This document shows positions 52,101 through 62,419 of a stretch of DNA of 64,000 bases, one piece after another (within the stretch, counting starts at the first letter, position 1; every line of letters starts with the position of its first letter). The translations under genes and the position numbers were made by a program. This DNA is from Streptomyces asiaticus. Lineage in GTDB: Bacteria > Actinomycetota > Actinomycetes > Streptomycetales > Streptomycetaceae. Under the pieces are notes generated by a model. That model was given only the letters and a program-made list of their open reading frames with translations, searched no databases and was not told the origin of the DNA. The stretch lies in the NCBI RefSeq assembly GCF_018138715.1, contig NZ_JAGSHX010000006.1, positions 8,928,001-8,992,000 on the forward strand, written 5' to 3'.

Positions 52101-55100
52101 CTCACCGACCGGACTCTGCCGACCACCCTGCTCTTCGACTACCCCACACCCCTGGTTCTCGCCGACTTTCTCCGTGACGAGCTCATCGGGGACACGGCTG
52201 CCCCGGCCCCGGAGGAGCCAGCGGGGCCGACATCAGCGCCTGGGGCCGTGTCGACCGAGCCGGTGGCGATCGTGGGCATGGCGTGTCGACTGCCGGGAGG
52301 AGTCTCCACGCCCGACGAGCTGTGGGAGCTGGTGCTTCACGGGCGGGACGGCATCAGCGACTTCCCGGTGAATCGTGGCTGGGACCTGGAGAACCTGTTT
52401 CATCCGGACCCGGACCACCCCGGCACCAGCTACGCCCACCAAGGCGGGTTTCTGCACGATGCCGGGGAGTTCGACGCGGGCTTCTTCGGGATCTCGCCGC
52501 GTGAGGCGCTGGCCGTGGACCCGCAACAGCGTCTGATGCTGGAGACCTCGTGGGAGGCGCTGGAACGGGCCGGGATCGACCCGACCACCCTGCGGGGCAA
52601 GGACGTGGGCGTTTTCTCCGGTGTCACGTACCACAACTACGGCTCGGGCGTAGAGCCGGTGCCCGCCGAGCTCGAGGGCATGCTGGGCCTCGGCGCCTCG
52701 GCCAGTGTGCTGTCGGGACGGGTGTCCTATGCGCTTGGCTTCGAGGGCCCGTCGGTCGCGGTGGACACGGCATGCTCCTCGTCCCTGGTGGCGTTGCATC
52801 TGGCGGCTCAGGCGCTGCGAGCCGGCGAGTGCTCGATTGCGCTGGCCGGTGGTGTCACGGTGATGCCCACGCCCGGCATCTTCATTGCCTTCTCGCGGCA
52901 GCGCGGCATGTCGGCCGATGGCCGATGCAAGTCCTTCGCCGCCTCGGCTGACGGTACGGGGTGGGCCGAGGGCGTGGGTGTGTTGGCGCTGGAGCGGTTG
53001 TCGGACGCGGAGCGGAATGGCCATCGGGTGTTGGCGGTGGTGCGGGGTAGTGCGGTGAACCAGGACGGTGCGTCGAATGGTCTGACGGCGCCCAATGGCC
53101 CGTCGCAACAGCGTGTCATTCGGCAGGCCCTGGCCAGTGCCGGTGTGTCGGCCGCCGAGGTGGATGTGGTCGAGGCGCATGGCACGGGCACGGCACTGGG
53201 CGATCCGATCGAAGCGCAGGCGGTACTGGCCACGTACGGTCAGGGCCGTGATCGGCCGTTGCTGATGGGGTCGTTGAAGTCGAACATCGGCCATGCGCAG
53301 GCGGCAGCGGGTGTGGCCGGTGTCATCAAGATGGTGCTGGCGCTGCGGCATGGCATCGCGCCTCGGACATTGCACGTGGAGGAGCCAACGTCGCAGGTGG
53401 ATTGGTCGGCGGGTGCGGTGGAGCTGCTGACCGAGGAGCGCGTGTGGCCGGAGGTGGGGCGTCCGCGCCGGGCCGGTGTGTCCGCGTTCGGAGTCAGCGG
53501 GACCAACGCCCACGTCATCCTGGAGCAAGCGGCGACCGAGGCGAGCAACCCGGCCATGTCGTGGCCGAAGGGCGTTCCTGTGCCGCTGGTGGTGTCCGGG
53601 CGGGGGGACGTGGCCTTGCGGGCCCAGGCGCGACGCCTGCGGTCGTTCCTTGCGGACGAGCCGCAGCCGGACGTGAGCGAACTTGGTTTTGCGTTGGGTG
53701 GTGGTCGGGCGGGGTTGTCGGATCGTGCGGTGGTGGTGGCGGGGGATCGGGAGGAGGCTCTGGCGGGGTTGGCGGCGGTGGCGCGGGGTGAGTCGGTTCC
53801 GGGGGTGGTGTCGGGTTCGGTGGTGCGTGGTCGGTTGGGGGTGTTGTTCGCTGGTCAGGGGTGTCAGCGGGTGGGGATGGGGCGTGGGTTGTATGAGGTG
53901 TTCCCGGTCTTTCGGGATGCCTTCGATGCGGTGTGTGAGGCGCTGGATCGGGAGTTGGGCGCGGGCGGGGTCTTTGGTTCGGTGCGGGAGGTGGTGTTCG
54001 GGGATGGTGAGTTGTTGGAGCGGACGGTGTTTGCTCAGGCGGGGTTGTTCGCGGTGGAGACGGCGTTGTTCCGGTTGGTGGAGTCGTGGGGTGTGGTGCC
54101 GGATGTGGTGGGTGGGCATTCGGTGGGTGAGGTGGCGGCGGCGCATGTGGCGGGTGTGTTGTCGCTGGAGGATGCGGCGGTGTTGGTGGCGGCGCGGGGT
54201 CGGTTGATGGAGGCGTTGCCGGAGGGTGGCGCGATGGTGGCGGTGGGTGCGGGTGAGGAGCAGGTGCGTCCGTTGCTGGTGCCGGGGGTGGATATCGCGG
54301 CGGTGAACGGTCCTGCGGCGGTGGTGCTCTCAGGCGATGAGGAGCCCGTGCTGCGGGTGGCGCGGGAGTTGTCGGGGCAGGGGTGTCGGACGAGGCGTCT
54401 GGCGGTTTCGCACGCGTTCCACTCCGCCCGGATGGAGCCGATGCTGGAGGAGTTCCGACGGGTGGTCGAGGGGCTGTCGTTTGCCGCTCCGGTGATCCCT
54501 CTGGTGTCCAACGTGACCGGGCGACTAGCGGACACGGAGACGGTGCGTTCTCCCGAGTACTGGGTGGAGCATGTGCGTTCGGCGGTGCGGTTCGCGGATG
54601 GTGTGCGAGCGCTTGCCGACTATGGCGTCAGCACGTATCTGGAGTTGGCGCCGGATGCGGTGCTGTCCGCGATGGTCGGGGACTGTCTGCCGGAGGAGTC
54701 GGCCGAAGGGCCCGTGGTCGTGCCGTCGCTGCGGCGGGAGGGCGACGAGCCCCGGGCATTGATCTCCGCCGTCGCTCAACTGCATGTGGCAGGCGTGCGT
54801 ATCGACTTCGGAGCGCTGTTCGGTGCCACGGCTCTGCCCGCCCACATCTCGGATCTGCCGACGTATGCCTTCCAGCGGGAGCATTACTGGTTGGTGGGGG
54901 AGCACCGGGGTGTGGGTGATGTGGCGTCTGCCGGGCTGGCGGGGGTGGAGCATCCGTTGTTGGGTGCGGTGATGGAGGTGCCGGGGTCGGGTGAGGTGGT
55001 GTTCACTTCCCGGCTGTCGCTGCGTTCGCATCCGTGGCTGGCTGATCATGTGGCTGCGGGTGCGGTGTTGTTGCCGGGGGCGGCGTTTGTGGAGTTGGTG

Positions 55101-57500
55101 GTGCGGGCCGGTGATGAGGTCGGTTGCGGTGGGGTGGAGGAGTTGGTGATGGAGGCTCCGCTGGTGTTGGCGGAGGGCGGGGCGGTCCAGGTGCGGGTGA
55201 GTGTGGCGGAGGCCGATGAGAGTGGCCGGCGCGGCGTGCGGGTGTATTCGAGGTCGGAGGATGCCGGTCTGGGTGCCGCGTGGGTGCGGCACGCGACCGG
55301 GACGTTGTGCCGTGCGGATGAGATCTCCGTTCCCGACACACGGTTGTCGGTATGGCCTCCGGTGGGTGCCGTAGCGGTGGATCCGGGCGACGTGGAGGGC
55401 CTGTACGACGGGCTGGAAGAGGTCGGCTACCGGTATGGGCCGGTGTTCCAGGGGGTGCGGGCGGCCTGGCGGCTGGATGGCGCGGTGTACGCGGAGGTGG
55501 CGCTGCCGGAGGAGCATCGGGTCCAGGCGGCGGGGTTCGGGCTTCACCCGGCACTCCTCGACGCCGCCATGCACACCATCGCCTTCCACGACCGCGCCGA
55601 AGCCGACGCGGAGCTCGTGTTGCCGTTCGCCTATCGAGAGGTGGCGCTGCATGCCTCCGGGGCCTCAGCGCTGCGGGTACGTGTGACACCGTCCGGCCCG
55701 AACACCATGTCCCTGGAACTGGCCGATGGGAGCGGCGCCCCCGTGGCTTCGGTGGGTTCGGTGGTGTCCCGCCCGGTCAGCGCCGAGCAGTTCGGCACGG
55801 CGGCGACGGTGGACCGGATGTTCCGCGTCGCATGGGAGGAACTGCCGGCTCGGGCGGGCGGTGCGACCGTGGCACCCGTAGCGGTGGGCGACGCCGAGGA
55901 CGTACACCACCTGGCCACGACGCCGGAGACCGCCCAACCGGACGTGCTGCTGCTGGACCTCGGCGGCGGTACGGCCGATGTGCGGGAGATGACCGGGAGG
56001 GTGCTCCGGGTCGTACAGGCGTGGCTGGCCGAGCCGTCACTGGCGTCCAGCCGGCTGGTCGTGGTGACGAGGGGTGCCGTCGCCGTCCGGGAGGCCGATC
56101 CGGTCGATCCAGCGGCGACCGCCGTATGGGGCCTGGTGGGGTCCGCACAAGCGGAGAACCCCGGGCGGATTCTCCTCCTCGACATCGACCAAGCGACGAT
56201 GCCCACCACGTCGCTGTCCGCGCTGCTCGCCGGTGACCAGCGCCAACTGGCCCTACGCGACACCACCTGCTTCGCCCGGCACCTCACCCGTGCCGCTGAG
56301 GTGTCCCAAACCAGTCCGGGTGGTTTGGGTTCCGGCGGGACGGTGCTGGTCACGGGTGGTACGGGGGCGTTGGGCGGGGTGGTGGCGCGGCATCTGGTGG
56401 CCGTGCATGGGGTGCGGAGTCTGGTGTTGGCCAGTCGAAGCGGGCCCGAGGCCATCGGCGCCGCCGAGTTGGAGGCGGAGCTGGCCAAGGCAGGGGCGCG
56501 GATACGGATCGTCGCGTGTGATGTGGCCGACCGGGGCGAGGTGACCGGGCTGCTGGACGCCGTCCCAGAGGATGCTCCGTTGTCGGCGGTGGTGCATACG
56601 GCCGGTGTTCTGGATGACGGTGTGCTGACCGCGTTGACCCCGGAGCGTATGGACGAGGTGTTCCGGCCGAAGGTGGACGGGGCGCTCCATCTGCATGAGC
56701 TGACCCGGGACCTGGACCTGTCGGCCTTCGTCCTGTTCTCCTCCGCCGCCGGCACCCTGGGCAACGCGGGACAGGGCAACTACGCCGCCGCCAACGCCTA
56801 CCTCGACGCACTGGCCCATCAGCGCCGGGCCCAGGGGCTGCCCGCCGTGTCCCTGGCCTGGGGCATGTGGCAGCAGGCCGCCGGTACGGGGATGACCGGC
56901 CGCCTCGGCGATGCCGACCAGCGCCGTATGACACGCGGCGGTGTCGCCCCCTTGTCCCCGGCCGAGGGCATGGAACTCTTCGACACGGCGCTGCGCACGG
57001 CCGAACCCACGGTCCTCCCCATCAAGCTGGACCTCGGCGCGCTCCGCGCCCAGGCCGCCGGTGGGGCGGTCCACCCGCTGCTGCACAGGCTCGCCCCGAC
57101 CGCCCGCCGAGCCGCTGCCCCTCGGGCCACGGCCGACCAGGGCCTGGTGACCGATCGGCTGGCCGGGGTGACCCCCGAGGAGCGGGAGCGGATCCTGCTG
57201 GACATGGTGCAGCAGGAGGCCGCCCGGGTGCTGGGACACTCGGCGGCCGCCACCCTCGACCCCGATGTGCTGTTCACCGAGATCGGTCTGGACTCACTCA
57301 TGGCGGTGGAACTACGCGACCGCCTGGCCAAGCGCACCGCGCTGCGGCTGCCTCCCAGCTTTGTCTTCGACCACCCGACTCTCCGGATGCTGGCCTGGCA
57401 ACTGCGGGACGAGCTGGAGAAGGCGGACGCGGACGCTCCCCCCGGATCCGCCCCGGCTCCCGAGGCCGAGGCCCCGGCCCCCGGAGCCGCCGGGGAGTGA
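49104..57500 (+). CDS. Ansamycin PKS protein E: modules 7 and 8 (terminal)
   Basis: Bimodular PKS of 2798 residues. Docking helix (1-35, [18 protein letters not shown]). Module 7: KS (36-459, Cys206), AT (560-870, Ser651, YASH 752-755, methylmalonyl), then ACP (935-1030, Ser987) with no reductive domain, leaving a ketone. Module 8: KS (1051-1475, Cys1224), AT (1575-1890, Ser1673, HAFH 1770-1773, malonyl), DH (His1982, Asp2153), B-type KR (2411-2660), ACP (2681-2772, Ser2731). There is no thioesterase and no C-terminal docking domain, as expected when a separate amide synthase releases the chain. The ATG at 49104 has GGAGG 5 bp upstream and gives a canonical docking start. An ATG at 49077 overlaps the PKS D stop as TAATG and would add 9 residues. 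The module 7 KS-AT DNA is almost identical to that of module 1. Confidence 0.96.
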   Translation: MTTPEAKVVEALRVTLMENERLERENADIRRGLSEPIAIVGMACRLPGGVTTPEELWDLVVSGGDAIGGFPEDRGWDLENLFNPDPDHPGTSYVREGGFLHDAGEFDAGFFGISPREALAMDPQQRIMLETSWEAFERAGIDPTALRGKDIGVFSGVTYHSYGSGARVPEELEAVMGTGTSASVLAGRVSYALGFEGPSVAVDTACSSSLVALHLAVQALRLGECSMALAGGVTVMANPGIFVGFSRQRGMSKDGRCRAFAAAADGTGFSEGAGVLLVERLSDAERRGHRVLAVVRGSAVNQDGASNGLTAPNGPSQQRVIRRALAGAGLVAGDVDAVEAHGTGTPLGDPIEAQALLETYGQDRPAGRPLWLGSLKSNIGHAQAAAGVAGVIKMVLALRYGVLPRTLHVDEPSPEVDWSAGAVELLTEERVWPEVGRPRRVGVSGFGVSGTNAHVILEQAPESAVDVVPVSEVPGGVVPLVVSGRGGAGLRGQARRLLEYVQARPGLGVGELGAALASGRAGLSDRAVVVAGGREEALAGLAAVVEGGGVGKADVRGRVAFVFPGQGAQWVGMGAELLESSVVFAEGLRECAGVLDPLTGWSLVDVVRGVGGGVSLDRVDVVQPVSFAVMVGLARVWLAAGVVPSVVVGHSQGEIAAACVAGGLSLGDAARVVVLRSRAIAAGLSGLGGMVSLAVGVSEAELLVSRWVGRVEVAAVNGPLSVVVAGEPEALGELVVECEGVGVRARWVDVDYASHTAQVEAIEGELARSLSQVRPVSSRIPFFSTVEGVWLDTAELDAGYWYRNLRSTVRFAPSIERLLEEGFRAFVEVSAHPVLTMSMEAAAERVDAGPVVVTGTLRRGEGGMRRVLTSVAEAYVRGVPVDWTALLGNVPAHTACDLPTYAFQHQHYWLKNSAPADAGSEADLLPGMAELPEDTGALTARLRGESAQEQERILLETVRQETAGVLGHPSLDAIEPDMVFNQIGFDSATAVQLRNRLNALTDRTLPTTLLFDYPTPLVLADFLRDELIGDTAAPAPEEPAGPTSAPGAVSTEPVAIVGMACRLPGGVSTPDELWELVLHGRDGISDFPVNRGWDLENLFHPDPDHPGTSYAHQGGFLHDAGEFDAGFFGISPREALAVDPQQRLMLETSWEALERAGIDPTTLRGKDVGVFSGVTYHNYGSGVEPVPAELEGMLGLGASASVLSGRVSYALGFEGPSVAVDTACSSSLVALHLAAQALRAGECSIALAGGVTVMPTPGIFIAFSRQRGMSADGRCKSFAASADGTGWAEGVGVLALERLSDAERNGHRVLAVVRGSAVNQDGASNGLTAPNGPSQQRVIRQALASAGVSAAEVDVVEAHGTGTALGDPIEAQAVLATYGQGRDRPLLMGSLKSNIGHAQAAAGVAGVIKMVLALRHGIAPRTLHVEEPTSQVDWSAGAVELLTEERVWPEVGRPRRAGVSAFGVSGTNAHVILEQAATEASNPAMSWPKGVPVPLVVSGRGDVALRAQARRLRSFLADEPQPDVSELGFALGGGRAGLSDRAVVVAGDREEALAGLAAVARGESVPGVVSGSVVRGRLGVLFAGQGCQRVGMGRGLYEVFPVFRDAFDAVCEALDRELGAGGVFGSVREVVFGDGELLERTVFAQAGLFAVETALFRLVESWGVVPDVVGGHSVGEVAAAHVAGVLSLEDAAVLVAARGRLMEALPEGGAMVAVGAGEEQVRPLLVPGVDIAAVNGPAAVVLSGDEEPVLRVARELSGQGCRTRRLAVSHAFHSARMEPMLEEFRRVVEGLSFAAPVIPLVSNVTGRLADTETVRSPEYWVEHVRSAVRFADGVRALADYGVSTYLELAPDAVLSAMVGDCLPEESAEGPVVVPSLRREGDEPRALISAVAQLHVAGVRIDFGALFGATALPAHISDLPTYAFQREHYWLVGEHRGVGDVASAGLAGVEHPLLGAVMEVPGSGEVVFTSRLSLRSHPWLADHVAAGAVLLPGAAFVELVVRAGDEVGCGGVEELVMEAPLVLAEGGAVQVRVSVAEADESGRRGVRVYSRSEDAGLGAAWVRHATGTLCRADEISVPDTRLSVWPPVGAVAVDPGDVEGLYDGLEEVGYRYGPVFQGVRAAWRLDGAVYAEVALPEEHRVQAAGFGLHPALLDAAMHTIAFHDRAEADAELVLPFAYREVALHASGASALRVRVTPSGPNTMSLELADGSGAPVASVGSVVSRPVSAEQFGTAATVDRMFRVAWEELPARAGGATVAPVAVGDAEDVHHLATTPETAQPDVLLLDLGGGTADVREMTGRVLRVVQAWLAEPSLASSRLVVVTRGAVAVREADPVDPAATAVWGLVGSAQAENPGRILLLDIDQATMPTTSLSALLAGDQRQLALRDTTCFARHLTRAAEVSQTSPGGLGSGGTVLVTGGTGALGGVVARHLVAVHGVRSLVLASRSGPEAIGAAELEAELAKAGARIRIVACDVADRGEVTGLLDAVPEDAPLSAVVHTAGVLDDGVLTALTPERMDEVFRPKVDGALHLHELTRDLDLSAFVLFSSAAGTLGNAGQGNYAAANAYLDALAHQRRAQGLPAVSLAWGMWQQAAGTGMTGRLGDADQRRMTRGGVAPLSPAEGMELFDTALRTAEPTVLPIKLDLGALRAQAAGGAVHPLLHRLAPTARRAAAPRATADQGLVTDRLAGVTPEERERILLDMVQQEAARVLGHSAAATLDPDVLFTEIGLDSLMAVELRDRLAKRTALRLPPSFVFDHPTLRMLAWQLRDELEKADADAPPGSAPAPEAEAPAPGAAGE
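49936..51837. repeat. Near-identical 1.9-kb KS-AT tract, module 7 copy
   Basis: Partner of 17956-19857. Differences include a GAG to GTG change (Glu to Val) near 51468 and a GAC to GGC change (Asp to Gly) near 51681; the rest are mostly silent. Confidence 0.92.
53690..54431. repeat. Near-identical malonyl-AT tract, module 8 copy
   Basis: Third copy of the malonyl-AT cassette, closest to that of module 5. A short divergent patch (about 53935-53980) encodes [14 protein letters not shown] where modules 3 and 5 encode [14 protein letters not shown]. Confidence 0.85.
54866..55250. repeat. Near-identical post-AT linker/DH tract, module 8 copy
   Basis: Partner of 39706-40090 in module 5, starting at the conserved post-AT linker. 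The same pair of modules also shares long similar stretches in the KR. Confidence 0.8.
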
Positions 57501-57565
57501 CTCCGCCCAGCACACCCGGTTCAGCCGGACCGGCACCGACCGAAGCGGCAAGAAAGGGATCGCAC

Positions 57566-58324
57566 ATGTTCAGCACGGACACGTACCTGGCGCATCTGGG
57601 GTTCTCCCAGCGGCCCGCCCCCACCCTGCCGAACCTGCGGCAGTTGCACCGCAGCCATCTGATGACGGTCCCCTACGACACCAACCACACGCACCGCCTC
57701 AGCGCCGAGAACATGGCCGACATCGATATCGACAAGGCGTTCGCGGCCATCGTGCCGACCGGCGACGGTGGCATGTGTCTGGAGCTGAACACCCTCTTCG
57801 CCCGGCTGCTCCGCGACCTGGGCTACGACCTGGACGTCATCAGCGGAGGCACATATCTGCCCGGTGACACCTTCGCCCCCGACCCCGAACACATGCTGAT
57901 GCTCGTCCGTATCGAGGGGCAGGAGTGGCTGGCCGACGTGGGACACGCCGGGCTCTGCTTCACCGAGCCGCTGCGTCTGTCCGAGGAGGAGGTGCAGTGG
58001 CAGTACGGCTGCGCGTTCCGGCTGATCCGGCGGGACGGCTATCTCGTGTTGCAGGCCAAGACCCTGGACCACGACTGGCGGACCACCTATCGCTTCACCA
58101 CCGAGCCCAGGACCTATGACGCCTGGACCGGTGTCGGTGAGGGCAATGGCCCGGCCATCCTGGCGGGGATGCGCCGGCGCAGGCGCGCCATCGACAAGGG
58201 GCAGGTCTTCCTCACCAACAACATGTTCACGATCGTGGAGGACGGCCATGAGAAGGTCACCCTCCTCGTCGATCCGGAACAGCGCGCCCAGGTGCTCGAC
58301 ACGTACTGGGACGGCCGCGACTGA
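57566..58324 (+). CDS. Amide synthase (RifF-like, arylamine N-acetyltransferase fold)
   Basis: Releases the finished polyketide from the last ACP by attack of the starter unit's aromatic amine, forming the macrolactam. The 252-residue protein has the arylamine N-acetyltransferase fold with the full Cys-His-Asp triad in the family positions: Cys71 in GGMCLELN, His109 in PEHMLMLV and Asp124 in LADVGHAG. Length and residue spacing match RifF-type amide synthases (catalytic Cys near 70, His near 110, Asp near 125). The gene begins 66 bp after the terminal PKS stop, behind AGAAAGGGA, in the same orientation, and the PKS lacks a thioesterase. This gene is the strongest single argument that the product is an ansamycin with an aromatic amine starter. 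Confidence 0.95.
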   Translation: MFSTDTYLAHLGFSQRPAPTLPNLRQLHRSHLMTVPYDTNHTHRLSAENMADIDIDKAFAAIVPTGDGGMCLELNTLFARLLRDLGYDLDVISGGTYLPGDTFAPDPEHMLMLVRIEGQEWLADVGHAGLCFTEPLRLSEEEVQWQYGCAFRLIRRDGYLVLQAKTLDHDWRTTYRFTTEPRTYDAWTGVGEGNGPAILAGMRRRRRAIDKGQVFLTNNMFTIVEDGHEKVTLLVDPEQRAQVLDTYWDGRD

Positions 58325-58369
58325 CCGAGCCCGCCGCCGACGACCAGCAGATGAGAGTGATGAGGGGCC

Positions 58370-59596
58370 ATGAAATTCGGCTTGCTGTACGGGGCCCAGC
58401 TGCCCCGCCCCTGGACCCAGGACTCCGAACACCGCCTGTTCAGGGAGATGTTGGAGGAGATCGAGCTGGCCGATCGGCTGGGCTTCGACCATGTGTGGTG
58501 CCCTGAGCACCACTTCCTGGAGGAGTACTCGCACATGTCCGCGCCGGAGGTGTTCCTCGGCGCGGTCAGCCAGCGCACCAGCCGCATCCGCATCGGCCAC
58601 GCGGTCGCCCTGATGCCCCCGGGGTTCAATCCGACGGCACGGGTGGCCGAACGGATCGCCACGCTGGATCTGCTCTCCGACGGACGTGTGGACTTCGGCA
58701 CGGGCGAGTCCACCACCCCCACCGAACTGGGCGGTTTCGGTGTGGAGCGCTCCGTCAAACGGGACCAGTGGGCGGAGGCGGTGGACGCCGTCGCCCGCAT
58801 GTTCGTCGAGGAGCCCTTCGCCGGGTGCGAGGGAAAGTACGTGTCCGCTCCCATCCGCAATGTGCTGCCCAAGCCGCGGCAGAAGCCACATCCGCCGATG
58901 TGGATGGCCTGCGGAAACCGTGACGCGATCCGCATCGCGGCCACCAAGGGCCTGGGCGCGCTGAACTTCTCCTTCTTCGGACCGGCGGAGACCAAGAAGT
59001 GGGTCGACGCCTACTACTCGGGCATCGAGTCGGCGGACTGCGTGCCCGCCGGGTTCGCGGTCAATGCCCAGATCGCCGCGACCATTCCGATGTTCTGCCA
59101 CGAGGACGAGACCACGGCGGTGGAACGTGCCGTCGACGGCGTCCAGTTCTTCAACTTCGGCCTCGGCTTCTACGCGGGCTTCGGCACCGCCGCACCGGGC
59201 CGCACCCGGCTGTGGGAGGAGTTCCAGCGCGACCGCGACAAGCACGGCATGGGCCGCTCCTCCTTCGGCAAGCCCGGTATGCCACTGGGCAATCCGGCCC
59301 GGGGCGCGGTGGGCACTCCGCGCCAGATACGCGACTTCCTGCGGCTCCACGAGGAGGCCGGACTGGACCAGGCGATCTTCCTCGTCCAGGGCGGCGGCAC
59401 CCGGCACGAGCACATCTGCGAGTCGCTGGAGCTCTTCGCCAACGAGGTGATGCCGGAGTTCAAGGAGCGCGACGAGACCGCCGAACGGCTGAAGGCGGCC
59501 CGGCTCCGGCCCGCCATCGACGCCGCCATGGCGCGGCGCGAGCCGGCACGGACGGCCGACCCCGACTACATCATCCCCGCCCGGAGCCAAAGCTGA
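58370..59596 (+). CDS. Luciferase-like (LLM-class) flavin monooxygenase
   Basis: A 408-residue TIM-barrel enzyme of the bacterial luciferase superfamily, which uses reduced flavin (FMNH2 or F420-related) and O2. Typical segments are the N-terminal MKFGLLYG strand, FDHVWCPEHHFLEEY (residues 39-53), IRIGHAVALMPPGFNPTARVAERIATLD (about 74-101) and the GRVDFGTGES loop. It starts 45 bp after the amide synthase and precedes the P450, so it is probably a tailoring gene of the same operon. From memory, LLM enzymes have been proposed to insert the ester oxygen of hygrocin/divergolide-type ansamycins by a Baeyer-Villiger reaction. The ketone left by module 7 would be a suitable site. Alternatives are hydroxylation or epoxidation of the ansa chain. 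Confidence 0.92.
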   Translation: MKFGLLYGAQLPRPWTQDSEHRLFREMLEEIELADRLGFDHVWCPEHHFLEEYSHMSAPEVFLGAVSQRTSRIRIGHAVALMPPGFNPTARVAERIATLDLLSDGRVDFGTGESTTPTELGGFGVERSVKRDQWAEAVDAVARMFVEEPFAGCEGKYVSAPIRNVLPKPRQKPHPPMWMACGNRDAIRIAATKGLGALNFSFFGPAETKKWVDAYYSGIESADCVPAGFAVNAQIAATIPMFCHEDETTAVERAVDGVQFFNFGLGFYAGFGTAAPGRTRLWEEFQRDRDKHGMGRSSFGKPGMPLGNPARGAVGTPRQIRDFLRLHEEAGLDQAIFLVQGGGTRHEHICESLELFANEVMPEFKERDETAERLKAARLRPAIDAAMARREPARTADPDYIIPARSQS

Positions 59597-59612
59597 CGCC
59601 ACAGCTGACACC

Positions 59613-59642
59613 GGCATCGGCATCGGCATCGGCATTGGCATT
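59613..59642. repeat. Tandem hexamer (GGCATC/GGCATT, five units)
   Basis: Three GGCATC units followed by two GGCATT units lie in the 77-bp gap between the luciferase-like gene and the P450 ribosome site. Copy number could vary by slippage. No role is evident; it may affect the P450 leader. Confidence 0.85.
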
Positions 59643-59673
59643 GGCCCAAGCAGAAGGAGAACGTGGTACTGCC

Positions 59674-60876
59674 ATGGCTGACACCCCCGAAGAAGAACTT
59701 CGGATCCTCGACCCGCAGACCGTCGCCCAGGAGTTGCGCAAACACGGCCCGCCGCGGCAGATCACGATGAACGGCACCACGGCGTGGCTCGTCTCCCGCT
59801 ACGAGGACGTCCGGGACTGTCTCGGACACCCCGGCATGAGCCCGGCCGCCGCCTACGCCGCCTCCCAGGGCCAGACCACTCCGGTGAGCGGGCTGTTCGA
59901 GGACACGCTGCCCGGCACCAACCCACCCCAGCACACCCGGCTGCGCAGGCTGCTCGCCAAGGCGTTCACAACACGCAGGGTGGAGAGCCTGCGGCCGCGG
60001 GTGCAGGAGATCACCGACACACTGCTGGACCGGATCGCCGTCGACGGCCGGGCCGATCTCGTCACCGCGCTGGCCATCCCGCTGCCCATGCAGGTGATCT
60101 GTGAACTCCTCGGCGTGCCCATCGCCGACCGCACCGAATTCCACCAGTGGGCCGATCTGATGCTCATGCCCCCGCTGGACCCGGACACCGCCGCGCGTTC
60201 CCAGGACGCCGCCGCCAAGTTGTGGACGTATATGGAGGACCTCGCCGAGGCCCGGCGGCAGGCCCCCGAGGACGACCTGATCAGCGATCTGATGTCCGCA
60301 CACGAGGACGACCGGCTCAGCCACCGCGAGGTGGTCGCCACCGCCCGGATGATGCTGATCGCCGGATACGAGCTCACCGGCAGCTTCATCAGCAACGCGG
60401 TCTTCTCACTGCTGTCCCAGCCGGACCAGATGGAGCTGCTGCGCAAGGACCCCGAGCTGGCCGGGCGCGGCCTGGAGGAGCTGCTCCGGCACGCCGGGCC
60501 GGGCATCCTCGTCGTGCGTTTCGCCAACGAGGACGTGGAGATCGGCTCCGTACCCATCCGCGCCGGCGACCAGGTGCTCCTGGACATGGACGCCGCGCAC
60601 TCCGACCCGGCACACTTCACCGACGGCGAGCGGCTGGACCTGACGAGGGACTCCGCCGTGCATCTCCAGTTCGGCCACGGCATCCACTACTGCATCGGTG
60701 CGCCACTGGCCAGGGTGGAGGGTCAGATTGCCCTGGAAAGCCTGGTCCGGCGGTTCCCCGGCCTTCGGCTCGGCGTTCCCGCCTCCGAGATCGGCCACAG
60801 CAAGAACCCGTTCATCCGCTCGCTGACCACGCTCCCCGTCGAGTTCGAGGCTCAGCAGCCCGCGGGCGCGGGGTGA
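59674..60876 (+). CDS. Cytochrome P450 monooxygenase
   Basis: A 400-residue soluble class I bacterial P450, likely an oxidative tailoring enzyme acting on the ansa macrolactam. Seen directly: ExxR motif E269-LL-R272 in the K helix and the heme loop FGHGIHYCIGAPLAR with Cys340 as the iron ligand. In the I helix (AGYELTG, residues 230-236) the acidic Glu233 is followed by Leu234 where most P450s have a conserved Thr; a Thr sits one place later. AGAAGGAGA precedes the ATG by about 13 bp. It is the last gene of the plus-strand set and overlaps the 3' end of the convergent AlkB-like gene by 25 bp. It needs ferredoxin and reductase partners not present here. Regiochemistry unknown. Confidence 0.95.
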   Translation: MADTPEEELRILDPQTVAQELRKHGPPRQITMNGTTAWLVSRYEDVRDCLGHPGMSPAAAYAASQGQTTPVSGLFEDTLPGTNPPQHTRLRRLLAKAFTTRRVESLRPRVQEITDTLLDRIAVDGRADLVTALAIPLPMQVICELLGVPIADRTEFHQWADLMLMPPLDPDTAARSQDAAAKLWTYMEDLAEARRQAPEDDLISDLMSAHEDDRLSHREVVATARMMLIAGYELTGSFISNAVFSLLSQPDQMELLRKDPELAGRGLEELLRHAGPGILVVRFANEDVEIGSVPIRAGDQVLLDMDAAHSDPAHFTDGERLDLTRDSAVHLQFGHGIHYCIGAPLARVEGQIALESLVRRFPGLRLGVPASEIGHSKNPFIRSLTTLPVEFEAQQPAGAG

Positions 60877-61550
60877 TCGCTGGACGGCGTCGGACCGGCC
60901 AGGCCGGTGACCCGCATGGTGATGTTCAGCCGTCCGGACTTCAGTCCGGTGGCCGGGTCGCCGGTTCCGGGCAGGATCTTGGGGACGGCGTGGTACGCGT
61001 AGCGGGAGGCGCCGCCGAAGACGAACAGATCCCCGGAGGCGAGTTCGAGATCGGTGTACGGCTTGGTACGGGTCTCGGTGTTGCCGAAGCGGAAAACGCA
61101 GCTGTCGCCGATGGTGAGCGAGACCACCGGGGCGGAGGACCGCTCGTCCTTGTCCTGGTGCATGCCGAGTTTCGCCTCGGCGTCGTAGAAGTTGATGAGT
61201 GCGGTGTCGGGGGTGTAACCCTCACCTGCCGTCTCGTCGTCGTATGCGTCGGCCAGGGCGCTGCGGCCCAACTCGACCATCCAGTGCGGGAATTCGGCGA
61301 CCCGGGCGCCGTTCACGTCGTCGGCGGTGCGGGTGTACGCATAGGGCTGCCAGTGCCAGCCGATGCACACCGTCCGCACCGACATGACGCCCCCGCGCGG
61401 CAGCTTGGTGTGCCGGATCGGGACCGGGCCGGTGGCCCAGGCCCGGCAGGCGACGACCAGCTCCCGCTGCTGCTCGAGGCTGAGCCAGCCCGGCACATGG
61501 ACGGCGCCGGGGGCCACCTCGAGACGTGGGCGGGGGATCAGGGCGTTCAT
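60852..61550 (-). CDS. alkB: AlkB-like 2-oxoglutarate/Fe(II) dioxygenase
   Basis: Probable DNA/RNA demethylase that oxidatively removes alkyl lesions from bases. Seen in the 232-residue protein: NFYDAEAKLGMHQDKDE with the iron-binding H-x-D, the distal His in SRYAYHAVPK, and RLNITMR, whose arginines bind 2-oxoglutarate. The chosen ATG (61550) follows GGAG by 9 bp and gives the family-typical NALIPRPRLEVAPGAVHVPG start. An upstream ATG at 61589 overlaps the stop of the preceding gene as TGATG and would add 13 residues with coupled translation. With the two genes upstream on the same strand it forms an alkylation-repair group, so it marks the right boundary of the antibiotic cluster. Confidence 0.9.
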   Translation of the reverse strand: MNALIPRPRLEVAPGAVHVPGWLSLEQQRELVVACRAWATGPVPIRHTKLPRGGVMSVRTVCIGWHWQPYAYTRTADDVNGARVAEFPHWMVELGRSALADAYDDETAGEGYTPDTALINFYDAEAKLGMHQDKDERSSAPVVSLTIGDSCVFRFGNTETRTKPYTDLELASGDLFVFGGASRYAYHAVPKILPGTGDPATGLKSGRLNITMRVTGLAGPTPSSDHPAPAGC

Positions 61551-61588
61551 ACGGGAATTCTCCGCGGACGAGGAGTGGACACGAGACA

Positions 61589-62317
61589 TCAGGTGGCGTC
61601 GTGGAAGACCAGCCCCAGCGCGTGGCGCCGCCCGGACCGCACCGTGCTGACCCCGTGCCGCATCACCCCGGCCGACCAGCCGCGCTTGGTGGCCACGGGA
61701 CGGTCACGGGTGGTGAAGATCAGGCCGTGGCCCTGCTGGAGGACGGTCGTGGTGCCCCGGGACTGGGCTCGGGGCCGCTGCTCGACCAGCAGGAACTCCC
61801 CGCCCGTGTAGTCCGTGCCGTACGCGTCCAGCCCGATCACCACCTGGAGCGGGAAGAGCATGTCGCCGAACACATCGCGGTGCAGTGCGTTCCAGTCGCC
61901 GGGGCCGTATCGCAGCAGGATCTGCGCCGAGCGCTCCTGACCGGCCTCATGGCACATGGCCAGCCACTTCTCGAGACTGTCCGGCCAGGGCGCCGGACGG
62001 CCGAGCCGCTCCGCCCAGTCACGGGCGATGGTCAGCAGCCGCGGATAGAGCGCGGCGCGCAGCTCGGCGACCGGTTCGGGCAGGTCATGGGTGAAGTAGC
62101 GGTACTGACCTGAGCCGAAGCGGTGGCGGGCCATGTCGATCGTGCTCCGGAACTGCTCGTCCCGCTCATAGAGCCCGGCGACACGGGCGCACTGCGCGGG
62201 AGTCAGCAGCCGTGGTGTGAGCGCGCACCCGTAGGTGTCCAGCTCCTCGGCCAGCTGTGTCCAGTCGGCCGCGGCCACGCGCTGGTGGAGGCGTGCGGTG
62301 TCGGTCGTGGTGCTCAT
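61589..62317 (-). CDS. 2OG-Fe(II) oxygenase superfamily protein
   Basis: A 242-residue member of the 2-oxoglutarate/Fe(II) oxygenase superfamily. The jelly-roll signature is visible: NALHRDVFGDMLFPLQVV with H-x-D, then YTGGEFLLVEQRPRAQS, and a distal MRHGVSTVRSGRRHALGLVFHDA with the second His and Arg. It is a different subfamily from the AlkB-like neighbour. The stop overlaps the alternative start of alkB. Its neighbours are both DNA alkylation repair genes, so a role in repair of alkylated nucleic acid is likely, but the substrate is not established from sequence. Confidence 0.85.
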   Translation of the reverse strand: MSTTTDTARLHQRVAAADWTQLAEELDTYGCALTPRLLTPAQCARVAGLYERDEQFRSTIDMARHRFGSGQYRYFTHDLPEPVAELRAALYPRLLTIARDWAERLGRPAPWPDSLEKWLAMCHEAGQERSAQILLRYGPGDWNALHRDVFGDMLFPLQVVIGLDAYGTDYTGGEFLLVEQRPRAQSRGTTTVLQQGHGLIFTTRDRPVATKRGWSAGVMRHGVSTVRSGRRHALGLVFHDAT

Positions 62318-62324
62318 CGGTGTG

Positions 62325-62351
62325 CTCCGGGTTCTCCGGGTTCTCCGGGAT
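62325..62351. repeat. Three tandem 9-bp units between ogt and the 2OG oxygenase gene
   Basis: CTCCGGGTT, CTCCGGGTT and CTCCGGGAT follow one another just upstream (on the minus strand) of the 2OG oxygenase start, within the 102-bp gap after ogt. The rest of that gap is plain GC-rich sequence. Confidence 0.75.
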
Positions 62352-62419
62352 CGGGATCCGGGAAGGGTGCGGTACGGGTCCCCGGCGGCGGGCCCCGGCG
62401 GTGGGTGCGAGGCCCGCGC

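Noticed and set aside
57421..57565. Possible thioesterase or docking domain at the end of PKS E
   Set aside because: The protein ends in an Ala/Pro/Glu-rich tail shortly after the last ACP. No GxSxG hydrolase domain is present.
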